Assembly: GCA_025997655.1 (NCBI GenBank)
Contig: BNUW01000001.1
Coordinates: 1-49,616, forward strand
Length of the DNA: 49,616 bases
Direction: 5' to 3'
DNA from: Spirochaetia bacterium
GTDB lineage: Bacteria > Spirochaetota > Spirochaetia > Treponematales > Breznakiellaceae
The notes below the pieces were generated by a model that did not search any database, had not been told where the DNA came from, and worked only from the letters and a program-made list of their open reading frames with translations. This document shows, in pieces, positions 24,247 to 31,881 of the stretch. Both the position numbers and the translations under genes were made by a program. The stretch's first letter is position 1. Every line of letters starts with the position of its first letter.

Positions 24247-26151
24247 ATGTCTAAATTAGCAAACAGAGAGGCCCTAAAAAAGGCTCGTGATGCCTACAAA
24301 AAGGCCTATGACCACGAGAAGACCAAGATTCTTGTCTGTGCGGGCAATGGATGTATCGCTTCCGGGTCTCTCAAGGTCTATGACAAGATCGTTGAGATCA
24401 TCCAGGCGAAAAAGGTTGCCTGCAGCGTGGAACTCAAGGAAGAACCTGGGCACCCTGCGGGGGTGAAGAAGGGCGGGTGTCCCGGCTTCTGTAACCAGAG
24501 CGTTCTGGTGGTGGTTGAACCCCAGGGCTGGCTCTATACCCATGTGAAGCCCGAAGATGCCGAAGACATCGTTGAACTGACGATCAAGCAGGGCAAGCCC
24601 GTGGACCGCCTGGCCTACAAGGGGCCGGACGGCAAGCCGATTATCAAGAAAGATGATATTCCCTTCTATAAAAAGCAGCAGAGAATCGTGCTTGAACAGA
24701 GCGGGAAGATCAACGCCGAATCCATCAAGGAATACCTGGCGGTGGGCGGCTACAGCGCCTTCGAGAAGGTGCTCTTTGACATGACCCCCGAAGCGGTCTG
24801 TCAGGAAGTTGCCGACTCAAACCTCCGGGGCCGCGGCGGCGCGGGTTTCCCGGCGGGCCAGAAATGGGGGGACACCCTCAAGGCCCAGGGCGCTCCTAAG
24901 TATGTCGTGTGTAACGGCGACGAAGGCGATCCGGGTGCGTTCATGGACCAGTCGGTTATGGAAGGTATCCCCCATCAGATGATCGAAGGGATGCTGATTG
25001 CGGCTAGGGCCATCGGCGCGGAACAGGGCTACATCTACGTACGGGCGGAATATCCCAACGCAGTAGCACGGCTCCGCCTCGCCATTCAACAGGCCGAAGA
25101 GTGCGGGCTGCTCGGCGACAAGATCCTCGGGTCGGACTTTAGCTTCCACCTGACCATCTACCGGGGCGCAGGCGCGTTTGTCTGCGGTGAAGGTTCAGCC
25201 CTCATGGGCTCAATTGAAGGCCGCCGGGGTATGCCGCGGGTTAAGCGCTATCGGTCAACCGAACGGGGGCTCTACGAAAAACCCACCGTCCTCAACAATG
25301 TTGAAACCTTCGCCAATGTGCCCATCATCATCAACAAGGGAGCGAAGTGGTACCGGGGAGTCGGCCCCGACTCTTCGCCGGGAACCAAGACCTTCGCCCT
25401 CACCGGGAAGATCGAGAACACCGGGCTTATCGAAGTGCCCATGGGCATGAAGCTCAAGGAAATCATCTACGACATCGGCGGCGGCATCCGCGGCGGCCAC
25501 AAGTTCAAGGCGGTCCAGATTGGCGGCCCCTCAGGCGGCTGTCTCACCGAGGCGGACCTCGAGCTGCCCCTGGATTTCGACAATGTACCCAAGGCGGGGG
25601 CCATCATCGGCTCCGGCGGTCTGGTTGTCATGGATGAAACCAACTGTATGATCGAAATCGCCCGGTTCTTCATGGACTTCACCAAGAAAGAGTCCTGCGG
25701 GAAGTGCGTACCCTGCCGGGAAGGGACCCTGCGTATGCTGGAAATCCTGGAACGGATCGTCAATGGCGCGGGTAAGGACGGGGACATTGAAACCCTGGAC
25801 GAACTGGCCACCACCATTTCCAAGGCGGCCCTCTGCGGCCTGGGAAAGACGGCCCCGAACCCGATCCTCAGTACCATCAAGCGGTTCCGCAATGAGTACG
25901 AAGACCACATCTACAAGCACAAATGTACCGCCGGTGAGTGTAAGAAGCTGAAGAAGCTTTACATTGTCCCGGAAAACTGTTCGGGATGCGGTTCCTGTGC
26001 CAAGGCTTGTCCCGCGGGCGCTATCACCCAGCAGGATAAGGTTCTGGCTGATAAAAAGAAGGCTTACTATGTTCTGGATGAGACAAAGTGTATCAAGTGC
26101 TTTGCCTGTACAGAGAAATGTAAGTTCGACGCGGTTAAGGAGGAAGCATAA
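24247..26151 (+). CDS. hydB: NADH-linked [FeFe] hydrogenase, NuoF-like flavin subunit HydB
   Basis: A 634-aa protein with four parts. An N-terminal thioredoxin-like [2Fe-2S] domain carries CAGNGCIASG and GGCPGFCNQ. The NuoF core has the NADH/FMN loop NLRGRGGAGFPAGQKW near residue 195 and the acidic NGDEGDPGAFMD. An SLBB segment precedes the [4Fe-4S] motif ESCGKCVPCREGTLR. A C-terminal ferredoxin domain holds two [4Fe-4S] motifs, CSGCGSCAKACP and CIKCFACTEKCK. This layout is that of HydB in NAD- and ferredoxin-linked (electron-bifurcating or confurcating) hydrogenases. Whether it makes or uses H2 cannot be decided from sequence. It has GGGGGTAGG before the ATG and ends 2 nt before hydA. Confidence 0.96.
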   Translation: MSKLANREALKKARDAYKKAYDHEKTKILVCAGNGCIASGSLKVYDKIVEIIQAKKVACSVELKEEPGHPAGVKKGGCPGFCNQSVLVVVEPQGWLYTHVKPEDAEDIVELTIKQGKPVDRLAYKGPDGKPIIKKDDIPFYKKQQRIVLEQSGKINAESIKEYLAVGGYSAFEKVLFDMTPEAVCQEVADSNLRGRGGAGFPAGQKWGDTLKAQGAPKYVVCNGDEGDPGAFMDQSVMEGIPHQMIEGMLIAARAIGAEQGYIYVRAEYPNAVARLRLAIQQAEECGLLGDKILGSDFSFHLTIYRGAGAFVCGEGSALMGSIEGRRGMPRVKRYRSTERGLYEKPTVLNNVETFANVPIIINKGAKWYRGVGPDSSPGTKTFALTGKIENTGLIEVPMGMKLKEIIYDIGGGIRGGHKFKAVQIGGPSGGCLTEADLELPLDFDNVPKAGAIIGSGGLVVMDETNCMIEIARFFMDFTKKESCGKCVPCREGTLRMLEILERIVNGAGKDGDIETLDELATTISKAALCGLGKTAPNPILSTIKRFRNEYEDHIYKHKCTAGECKKLKKLYIVPENCSGCGSCAKACPAGAITQQDKVLADKKKAYYVLDETKCIKCFACTEKCKFDAVKEEA

Positions 26152-26153
26152 TC

Positions 26154-27902
26154 ATGGCTGACAAACAATTTATAACGATTGACGGCGTGGCCGTTGAAAT
26201 GGAGAAGGGGCTGAACGTCCTTGAGCACGCGAAAAAGGTCGGCATCCAGATTCCCGCGTTCTGCTACACTCCGGAACTTTCTATCTACGGCGCCTGCCGT
26301 ATGTGTCTGGTGGAGATTGTGGACCAAAGAACGGGCCGCACTTCCCTGGACTCCTCCTGTTCCCTGCTCCCCAAGGCGGGTATGCAGATTCTGACCAACA
26401 CCACAAAACTGCGGAAGTACCGGAAGAACATCCTGGAATTGCTCCTGGCGAACCATTGCCGGGACTGCACCACCTGCGACAACAGCATCGATTGTAAGCT
26501 CCAGGCATTTGCCAAGCGTTTCGGCATCAGCGGGGTACGCTATCCCCAGCATAAGCCCGAACCGACCGTGGACGAATCCAGTTACTGCATCACCAAGGAT
26601 ACCAGCAAATGTATTTCCTGCGGCTGCTGTATCCGTATGTGTAACGAAATCCAGCACGTGGGCGCCATCGACTTTGTCCACCGGGGTTCCGAAATGACCG
26701 TCGGCTGTGTCGGCGAAAAAGACATCGGCGAATCGGTCTGCGTAGGCTGCGGCCAATGCGCGGCGGTCTGCCCCACCGGCGCTCTCATGATAAAGAACGA
26801 GACCAAGCGGGTCTGGAAGCTTATCGACGACCCGAAAACCAAGGTGAGCGTTCAGATAGCCCCGGCGGTTCGTGTTGCGGTTGGTAATGCCTTTGGGATA
26901 CCCCCGGAGGAAAACACCTTTGGACGGCTGGTGGCGGCCCTGCGCCGTATCGGCTTTGACGAAGTGTACGACACCAACGTGGCGGCGGACATGACCATCA
27001 TCCAGGAAGCAACGGAACTGCTGAAACGGCTTGAAGGGAAACCGACCTGGCCCCTCTTTACCTCCTGCTGCCCCGCATGGGTTGCGTATGTGGAGAAGCA
27101 TCGCCCCGAGGTAATGCCCCATGTATCGACCACCCGGTCCCCCATGCAGCTTTTCTCCGGCACCTATACCAAGGAAGGCGATCAGCAGGTAGTCCGCGGG
27201 GCCATCATGCCCTGCTCGGCGAAGAAGTGGGAATCAACCCGGCCTGAGTTCCAGCACAACGGCAAGAAACTGGTTGAGTTTGTACTGACCTCCCAGGAAA
27301 TTATCCGCATGATCAAGGAATCCGGTATTGACTATGCCAATATCGAACCCGAGGCAGTGGAAGGCAAGTGGGGTACCACCACCGGCGCGGCGGTTATCTT
27401 CGGTGTGAGTGGCGGTGTTATGGAAGCGGCCCTCCGCTACGCCCTGTCTGTGCTGAAGCAGGACACCCCGGCGAACTACGTTGCCCTGGCTGAATCGGGC
27501 GTCCGCGGGCTTCCGCGGGTGGACGCAAAGGCCGGATCTCTGGAAGACGGTATCAAGACCACGACCATAAAACTGCCCGGCTTTGAGCTGAAGGTGGCGG
27601 TGGTATCCGGTTTGGCGAATGCCGACGCGATCATCGAGCGCATCAAGGGCGGCGAGCACTTTGACTTTGTCGAAGTGATGGCTTGCCCCGGCGGTTGCAT
27701 AGGCGGCGGCGGCCAGCCCCCTGCGTCCTGGGATGTCAAGGCGGAACGGGCGCACGGCCTGTACCTGGCGGACAAGGAATACAACTTCAAGAGCGTGGAG
27801 CAGAACCCGGTGATGAAGGAATGGGAAGCTTTGATGGGCAGCGAACACGCCCAGCACGAGCACTGGCACATTCACTACGCGGGACACGGTAAAGGACATT
27901 AA
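26154..27902 (+). CDS. hydA: [FeFe] hydrogenase catalytic subunit HydA
   Basis: A 582-aa catalytic subunit. The N-terminal [2Fe-2S] domain has Cys37, 48, 51 and 69. The His-Cys [4Fe-4S] motif is His101, Cys105, 108 and 114. Two ferredoxin clusters use Cys153/156/159/163 and Cys196/199/202/206. The H-cluster motifs are all present: TSCCPAW (303-309), MPCSAKKWE (352-360) and ACPGGCIGGGGQP (510-522). All cluster ligands and the proton-relay Cys look intact, so it should be active. The C-terminus is His-rich (HAQHEHWHIHYAGHGKGH). AAGGAGG lies 8 nt upstream, within the end of hydB. The maturases HydEFG are not in the window. Confidence 0.97.
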   Translation: MADKQFITIDGVAVEMEKGLNVLEHAKKVGIQIPAFCYTPELSIYGACRMCLVEIVDQRTGRTSLDSSCSLLPKAGMQILTNTTKLRKYRKNILELLLANHCRDCTTCDNSIDCKLQAFAKRFGISGVRYPQHKPEPTVDESSYCITKDTSKCISCGCCIRMCNEIQHVGAIDFVHRGSEMTVGCVGEKDIGESVCVGCGQCAAVCPTGALMIKNETKRVWKLIDDPKTKVSVQIAPAVRVAVGNAFGIPPEENTFGRLVAALRRIGFDEVYDTNVAADMTIIQEATELLKRLEGKPTWPLFTSCCPAWVAYVEKHRPEVMPHVSTTRSPMQLFSGTYTKEGDQQVVRGAIMPCSAKKWESTRPEFQHNGKKLVEFVLTSQEIIRMIKESGIDYANIEPEAVEGKWGTTTGAAVIFGVSGGVMEAALRYALSVLKQDTPANYVALAESGVRGLPRVDAKAGSLEDGIKTTTIKLPGFELKVAVVSGLANADAIIERIKGGEHFDFVEVMACPGGCIGGGGQPPASWDVKAERAHGLYLADKEYNFKSVEQNPVMKEWEALMGSEHAQHEHWHIHYAGHGKGH

Positions 27903-27922
27903 CACCGTATCGAAGTAATTTT

Positions 27923-27962
27923 ACCCGCAGCGGCTCTTTAGGGGGCTGTTGCGGGTTTTTTT
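27923..27962 (+). terminator. Rho-independent terminator of the hydrogenase operon
   Basis: ACCCGCA (27923-27929) pairs with TGCGGGT and inner GC pairs, followed by seven T residues. The sequence is closely similar to the terminator at 36792-36832. Confidence 0.88.
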
Positions 27963-28005
27963 GATTTTATATACGACTACGAATTGAAGTTTACTTCATT
28001 TCCGC

Positions 28006-28034
28006 TTGATAAATACATCTACATACGGTATTAT
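28006..28034 (+). promoter_or_regulatory. Promoter of the three-small-protein cluster
   Basis: TTGATA (28006-28011), 17 bp, TATTAT (28029-28034). The predicted start is near 28041, 12 nt before the first small ORF. Confidence 0.6.
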
Positions 28035-28052
28035 AAATAAAGGGTACTGGAA

Positions 28053-28235
28053 ATGGGTGAAACGGAAATTACCAAACAGCTTATACATCTTAATGAAACT
28101 GCAGAAAAAATACTGGCGGCGATACCGGGCAGGGAAAGCCTGCCTAAACGTATCCTCAATACCGCTGCGGCGGCAGCCGGCGCCCTTGGCATTCTTGGCA
28201 TCATCGATCAGATCATAAAATGGGTAGGAGGGTAA
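28053..28235 (+). CDS. Small protein 1 of a three-gene cluster, unknown function
   Basis: A 60-aa frame: MGETEITKQLIHLNETAEKI, then a basic stretch ESLPKRILN, an Ala-rich segment TAAAAAGALGILGIIDQII and KWVGG. The N-terminal half looks like an amphipathic helix and the C-terminal half like a short membrane-inserted helix. AAAGGG stands about 10 nt before the ATG. It directly follows a good promoter and lies 1 nt before the next ORF. No family is recognised; holin-, toxin- or signalling-type peptides are possibilities. Confidence 0.6.
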   Translation: MGETEITKQLIHLNETAEKILAAIPGRESLPKRILNTAAAAAGALGILGIIDQIIKWVGG

Positions 28236-28236
28236 T

Positions 28237-28335
28237 ATGACCATACAATTAATTTTAAGTTTAGGTCTTATCGGGATATCGATAACGCTGTTTTATGTAA
28301 GCCATAAGTACGGCAAAAAAAAGGACGCAAAATAG
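28237..28335 (+). CDS. Small membrane protein 2 (32 aa)
   Basis: A 32-codon ORF with GGAGG 5-9 nt before the ATG. MTIQLILSLGLIGISITLFY is one transmembrane helix, followed by a basic tail VSHKYGKKKDAK, so the tail should be inside. It starts 1 nt after the preceding stop. Its strong ribosome-binding site and cotranscription support it as a real gene. Confidence 0.6.
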   Translation: MTIQLILSLGLIGISITLFYVSHKYGKKKDAK

Positions 28336-28367
28336 TCAGCCGAAACGGGGAAAGTAGGAGGCAACCC

Positions 28368-28475
28368 ATGACGCTTACCAAAGACAGGCTCAAGAATTTC
28401 TCCCTGGTTTGTTTTATTTTCTCTACCGTCGTATTCGCCGCGCTCTATTTTCTCAAGGTCGTTGGAGTTTTATAG
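28368..28475 (+). CDS. Small membrane protein 3 (35 aa)
   Basis: A 35-codon ORF with AGGAGG 6 nt before the ATG. It has a basic N-terminus (MTLTKDRLKN) and one hydrophobic helix (FSLVCFIFSTVVFAALYFLK, VVGVL) to the end. It is the third of three consecutive tiny genes, each with its own ribosome-binding site. The topology is opposite in charge layout to small protein 2. Its function is unknown. Confidence 0.6.
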   Translation: MTLTKDRLKNFSLVCFIFSTVVFAALYFLKVVGVL

Positions 28476-28519
28476 ACTACCATATTGTAAGCTGCGGGTT
28501 TTTTGTTTATACGTACAAA

Positions 28520-29416
28520 TCAGGCATAATCCGTAGTTCTGTTGCGGTATTCCGAAGGGGAAACTCCCATGATTTTTTTGAACAACCGTGAAAAATAATA
28601 GGCATCCTCAATGCCGTAGCTAAGGGCTATATCTTTGACGGGCAGGTTCGAAAAATAAAGTGCCCTGGCGGCGGCCTGGATTTTTGTCCGTAAAAAGAAT
28701 TCGATGGGCGCATATCCGGTCGACCGTTTAAACAGGTGGGTAAGATGGGAATAACTGAAATGGGAAACTTCAGCAAGCCGGCCGCCATGTATCTCCTCAT
28801 GCAGATGGTTCTGCATATAGGAAATTGCTTTTTCAATACCCTCCGAACCGTCCAGGGAAAGCTGCATAATTGACTGTTTTGCGGCGCAGGGTATTATCGT
28901 AAGCATGGTTGTTACCAATTGGCATAAATAGAGATATTCTTCCTTCTGATACGGCATCTGCAGCAGACAAAAACACTGATTGAAAATTTCTTTAATCCGG
29001 TCTCCTAAAACATCCCCGATGGGTACCGGCAAAGAAGGGAACACCATTTCGTAAAAGGGCTGAAAAAAAGCGCCCTTAAAATGAACCCAGTAAATAGTCC
29101 AGGGATTGTTTTCCGAGGCCCCATATTCGTGGGGGGTGTTGGGGGGAAGGATGATAAGCTGCCCCGGGGACAGCGTATTGGCGGGGTCCCCGTTTATTGA
29201 ATAAAAGCCTCCGCCCGCAGAGCAATACAGCATAAGGGCGGTATGACAGCCATTGCTCCGCCGTATATAATGGTTCTTTGCACGGGGGAAGTACCCTATA
29301 ACGGTGGTTGTCAGAAAATTGGTCAGCGCATTCTTGTCAAGACCTTCCCGAAAATCATCGGGGATGACAAAAAATTGCTCGTTTTCAAAGCCCACGACCT
29401 TTTTTAGAGAAAGCAT
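28520..29416 (-). CDS. AraC-family regulator of the divergent URO-D/ABC operon
   Basis: A 298-aa protein. The N-terminal cupin ligand domain (YSINGDPANTLSPGQLIILP, PNTPHEYGASEN) is followed by a linker and two AraC helix-turn-helix units at about 195-295 (LAEVSHFSYSHLTHLFKRST, VKDIALSYGIEDAYYFSRLF, KKIMGVSPSEYR). Such proteins activate transcription when a sugar or related effector binds. It is divergent from the URO-D operon. No ribosome-binding site exists. TTGAAA, 16 bp, TATAAT (29428-29423) ends 6 nt before the ATG, so its mRNA should be leaderless. Its promoter borders the repeated regulatory element R1. Confidence 0.92.
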   Translation of the reverse strand: MLSLKKVVGFENEQFFVIPDDFREGLDKNALTNFLTTTVIGYFPRAKNHYIRRSNGCHTALMLYCSAGGGFYSINGDPANTLSPGQLIILPPNTPHEYGASENNPWTIYWVHFKGAFFQPFYEMVFPSLPVPIGDVLGDRIKEIFNQCFCLLQMPYQKEEYLYLCQLVTTMLTIIPCAAKQSIMQLSLDGSEGIEKAISYMQNHLHEEIHGGRLAEVSHFSYSHLTHLFKRSTGYAPIEFFLRTKIQAAARALYFSNLPVKDIALSYGIEDAYYFSRLFKKIMGVSPSEYRNRTTDYA

Positions 29417-29452
29417 AGGTGAATTATACCATATATTTTTGTTTTTTCAAGG

Positions 29453-29526
29453 GAAAAATAATAAAATAGTCCATTCTTTAAAGAGAATAGTCCATAGCGG
29501 GGTTTCAAAAACCGATTGTAAAATAA
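29453..29526 (+). promoter_or_regulatory. Element R1: AraC-type activator site and promoter of the first URO-D gene
   Basis: Two AATAGTCCAT half-sites at 29465-29474 and 29486-29495 are exactly 21 bp apart. The second abuts a non-consensus -35 slot (29496-29501), then 17 bp, then TAAAAT (29519-29524). This is the layout expected for an AraC-type activator binding tandem direct repeats next to a weak promoter. The element recurs as R3, and in part as R2. Confidence 0.7.
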
Positions 29527-29547
29527 AGCTAAAAATAGGAGCAAAAA

Positions 29548-30600
29548 ATGAATCAGAGAGAACGGGTACATACGGCTATTTCCCACAAACAACCTGACAG
29601 GACGCCTGTTGATATTCAAGCGGTTCCCGAAATTTGGGAAGCCCTATTCCGGCACTTTACTACTGATAGTATGAAGACCGTTATGGAGACCTTACAGATC
29701 GATTGCGCCTGGGCCGATCCGGAAGTACTGAGAATGCCGGATAAAAAAGATACGGATGGCTTGATTATCGGTTGGGGCGGCAGCAAAGGCAAAATGGTTA
29801 AAAATGACTTTGGGGAATACCTGGAGATCGTCCATTATGCTACGGACGCTTGTAATACACCGGGGGAAATGGATGCAGCGCTTGACCTGCCGGACTTGAA
29901 AACCGCAGATTTTTCTTCCGCTGCGGACGCTTGCAAGATGTACGGCGATTATTTTTTAATAGGCGGATTTGCCAGTTCCTTCTATTATCCAACCCTCGTC
30001 AGAAGAATGGAAGATATCCTGATTGATATGATAGATCGGCCGGAATTGATCCATCATCTGATCAAGCGGTGTTTTGACTGGCATATGGAATATCACGAGA
30101 GGCTGCTCAAGGCATGCGGAGGACGGCTGGATGCAATGCAGATCGCCGATGATTTTGCCACCCAAATCGGCCCATTGATGAGCCTTGATATGTTCCGCGA
30201 ATTCTTCAAAAACCCAATAGCGGAATATATTGCACTGGCAAAGTCCTATGGGGCTATCCCGTATATGCACTGCTGCGGGTCCGCATATCATTTTATAGGT
30301 GAGTTCATAGAAATGGGTATCCGTATTCTGGACCCGGTACAAACTGCGGCTGCCAATATGGCGCCTGAAAAACTTAAACGTGAATTCGGCGAAAAAATAA
30401 CCTTCCACGGCGGCGGCGAAACCCAGCACATCCTGCCCCATGGCACGGCGGAAGATGCCAGGAAAAATGCGCAGCTTTTGTCAAAAACCATGGGAGAAAA
30501 CGGTGGGTACATTCTGGAACCCAGTCATCAGATCCAGGCGGATGTGCCTATAGAAAATGTTCTGGCGTTTTACGAGATCGAAAACCGTTTGACAAAATGA
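29548..30600 (+). CDS. Uroporphyrinogen decarboxylase (URO-D)-family protein 1
   Basis: A 350-aa TIM-barrel protein of the URO-D superfamily, which includes HemE and corrinoid methyltransferases such as MtaA. It starts MNQRERVHTAISHKQPDRTP, the usual MxxRERVxxaixhkxpDRxP head. A probable Zn site is His241-Cys-Cys243 in YMHCCG with His327 in EPSHQIQ. HemE substrate motifs are absent, so a true haem-pathway role is unlikely. It has TAGGAG 7 nt upstream and is the first gene after R1. It probably acts on the compound imported by the ABC system, by methyl transfer or C-C cleavage. That role is inference. Confidence 0.85.
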   Translation: MNQRERVHTAISHKQPDRTPVDIQAVPEIWEALFRHFTTDSMKTVMETLQIDCAWADPEVLRMPDKKDTDGLIIGWGGSKGKMVKNDFGEYLEIVHYATDACNTPGEMDAALDLPDLKTADFSSAADACKMYGDYFLIGGFASSFYYPTLVRRMEDILIDMIDRPELIHHLIKRCFDWHMEYHERLLKACGGRLDAMQIADDFATQIGPLMSLDMFREFFKNPIAEYIALAKSYGAIPYMHCCGSAYHFIGEFIEMGIRILDPVQTAAANMAPEKLKREFGEKITFHGGGETQHILPHGTAEDARKNAQLLSKTMGENGGYILEPSHQIQADVPIENVLAFYEIENRLTK

Positions 30601-30640
30601 AAATAATAAAATAGTCTATCCCATAACGGTTGTAGGATGG
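30599..30640 (+). promoter_or_regulatory. Element R2: partial copy of the AraC-type site
   Basis: GAAAATAATAAAATAGTC matches R1 and R3, with one half-site AATAGTCTAT (30610-30619). The second half-site and the TAAAAT box are missing. It overlaps the stop of URO-D gene 1 and precedes URO-D gene 2. It may be a degenerate internal site. Confidence 0.5.
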
Positions 30641-30665
30641 ACAGAGTTTTTCTTTGGAGGATAAA

Positions 30666-31766
30666 ATGAAAGATTGGTTAAAGAAGGCCGGCGGTTGGCC
30701 GGTTGAATTGGAAACCAAACCGGATATGGAGAAATGCCTTGAACGGGTTTACGCGTGGTATGAAGGTGAGATACTTGATCGGCCGCCGGTACGGTTTACG
30801 CGGCACAATGCGGAATTTGAGGTGGTGGATACATCCGGCCGAACATGGCCATCCCTGAAGGATCGCTGGTTTGATGCTGAATACCAGTTGGAAAAATTAG
30901 CGAAGGAAATAGGGACGAAGAAATTTCTCGCTGAAACCTTCCCGGTATACTGGCCGAATCTGGGGCCCAATGTTTTCGCCGCATGTTACGGCTGTCCCTA
31001 TAAATACGGCGAAACAACCGGATGGGCGGAACCCATGTTTGAGGAATGGCCATCGAAATTTCCGGTCTTCGACTGGAACAGTGAGTATGTGAAGAAGCTG
31101 GACGAACTAACTGATCTGGCCATCGAACAGGGGAAGGACCGGTTTCTAACGGGGTATACTGATATTCACGGAGGCATGGATTTGGCTGCCGCCTTTCGGG
31201 GTACAACACCGCTTTTGACCGATCTCTACGATGAACCGGAAGCAGTCCGCGCATGGTGCGATTTTTATTTTGAAGACTTTACTGCCTTTTATGATCGGTA
31301 CGATGCTAAACTAAAGGAGCACAAACAGCTTTCCGTTACCTGGTTGAATATACCCTCCTTTGGGAAAATGCATGTCCCCGCCGAAGATTTTGCGGCCATG
31401 ATATCAACGGAACATTTTCTTGAATTCGCCCGGCCTAACATTGTTAAAGAATGCCTCCATATGGATCATAATATTTTCCATGTTGACGGGAAGGGTGTCG
31501 CGGTGCATTTGGACGAGATATTGTCCCTTCCTAAATTACATGGCATCCAATGGGTGCAGGGTATGGCAGAGGATCTGCCCATATTACAATGGATCCCGTT
31601 AATTAAAAGGATACTGGCCGCCGGGAAGGGTGTGGTGGTCGATCTTACCGTAGGGGAGCTGGAGCCCTTTATTGCGGAAGTGCCGCCAAAAGGCCTGTAC
31701 CTGTGCATATCCACAGACAGCCAGGAACAGGAACAGGAGATAGTAAAGCGGGTTGAAAAGTGGTAA
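30666..31766 (+). CDS. URO-D-family protein 2, lacking the usual Zn-binding Cys
   Basis: A 366-aa protein with the URO-D-like fold signature (DFYFEDFTAFYDRYDAKL, EDFAAMISTEHFLEFARPNI, LHGIQWVQG). It is diverged from its two neighbours. Where URO-D1 and URO-D3 have HxC(G), this protein has FHVDGKG, so the Zn-binding Cys is replaced by Asp. The metal site may be altered or lost. GGAGG lies 6 nt before ATG 30666; the TTG at 30654 is rejected because it overlaps that site. It could be a partner subunit or a different catalyst on the same pathway. Confidence 0.8.
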   Translation: MKDWLKKAGGWPVELETKPDMEKCLERVYAWYEGEILDRPPVRFTRHNAEFEVVDTSGRTWPSLKDRWFDAEYQLEKLAKEIGTKKFLAETFPVYWPNLGPNVFAACYGCPYKYGETTGWAEPMFEEWPSKFPVFDWNSEYVKKLDELTDLAIEQGKDRFLTGYTDIHGGMDLAAAFRGTTPLLTDLYDEPEAVRAWCDFYFEDFTAFYDRYDAKLKEHKQLSVTWLNIPSFGKMHVPAEDFAAMISTEHFLEFARPNIVKECLHMDHNIFHVDGKGVAVHLDEILSLPKLHGIQWVQGMAEDLPILQWIPLIKRILAAGKGVVVDLTVGELEPFIAEVPPKGLYLCISTDSQEQEQEIVKRVEKW

Positions 31767-31782
31767 TCACCATGTTTTTTAT

Positions 31783-31853
31783 GAAAATAATAAAATAGTC
31801 CATCCTGTAAGAAAAATAATCCATAGCGGGATTTTGAAAACCGGTGGTAAAAT
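31783..31853 (+). promoter_or_regulatory. Element R3: AraC-type activator site and promoter of the transporter genes
   Basis: This is an almost full copy of R1. Half-sites AATAGTCCAT (31794-31803) and AATAATCCAT (31815-31824) are again 21 bp apart, followed by the AGCGGG -35 slot (31825-31830), 17 bp and TAAAAT (31848-31853). It should give the binding-protein gene its own AraC-controlled promoter. Confidence 0.7.
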
Positions 31854-31881
31854 GAACAAAACTTTCTATTAGGAGGATGAA

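Noticed and set aside
26067..27122. 351-codon open frame antisense to hydA
   Set aside because: It mirrors the hydA coding strand, has no ribosome site, and shows no family features; hydA motifs on the plus strand are complete.
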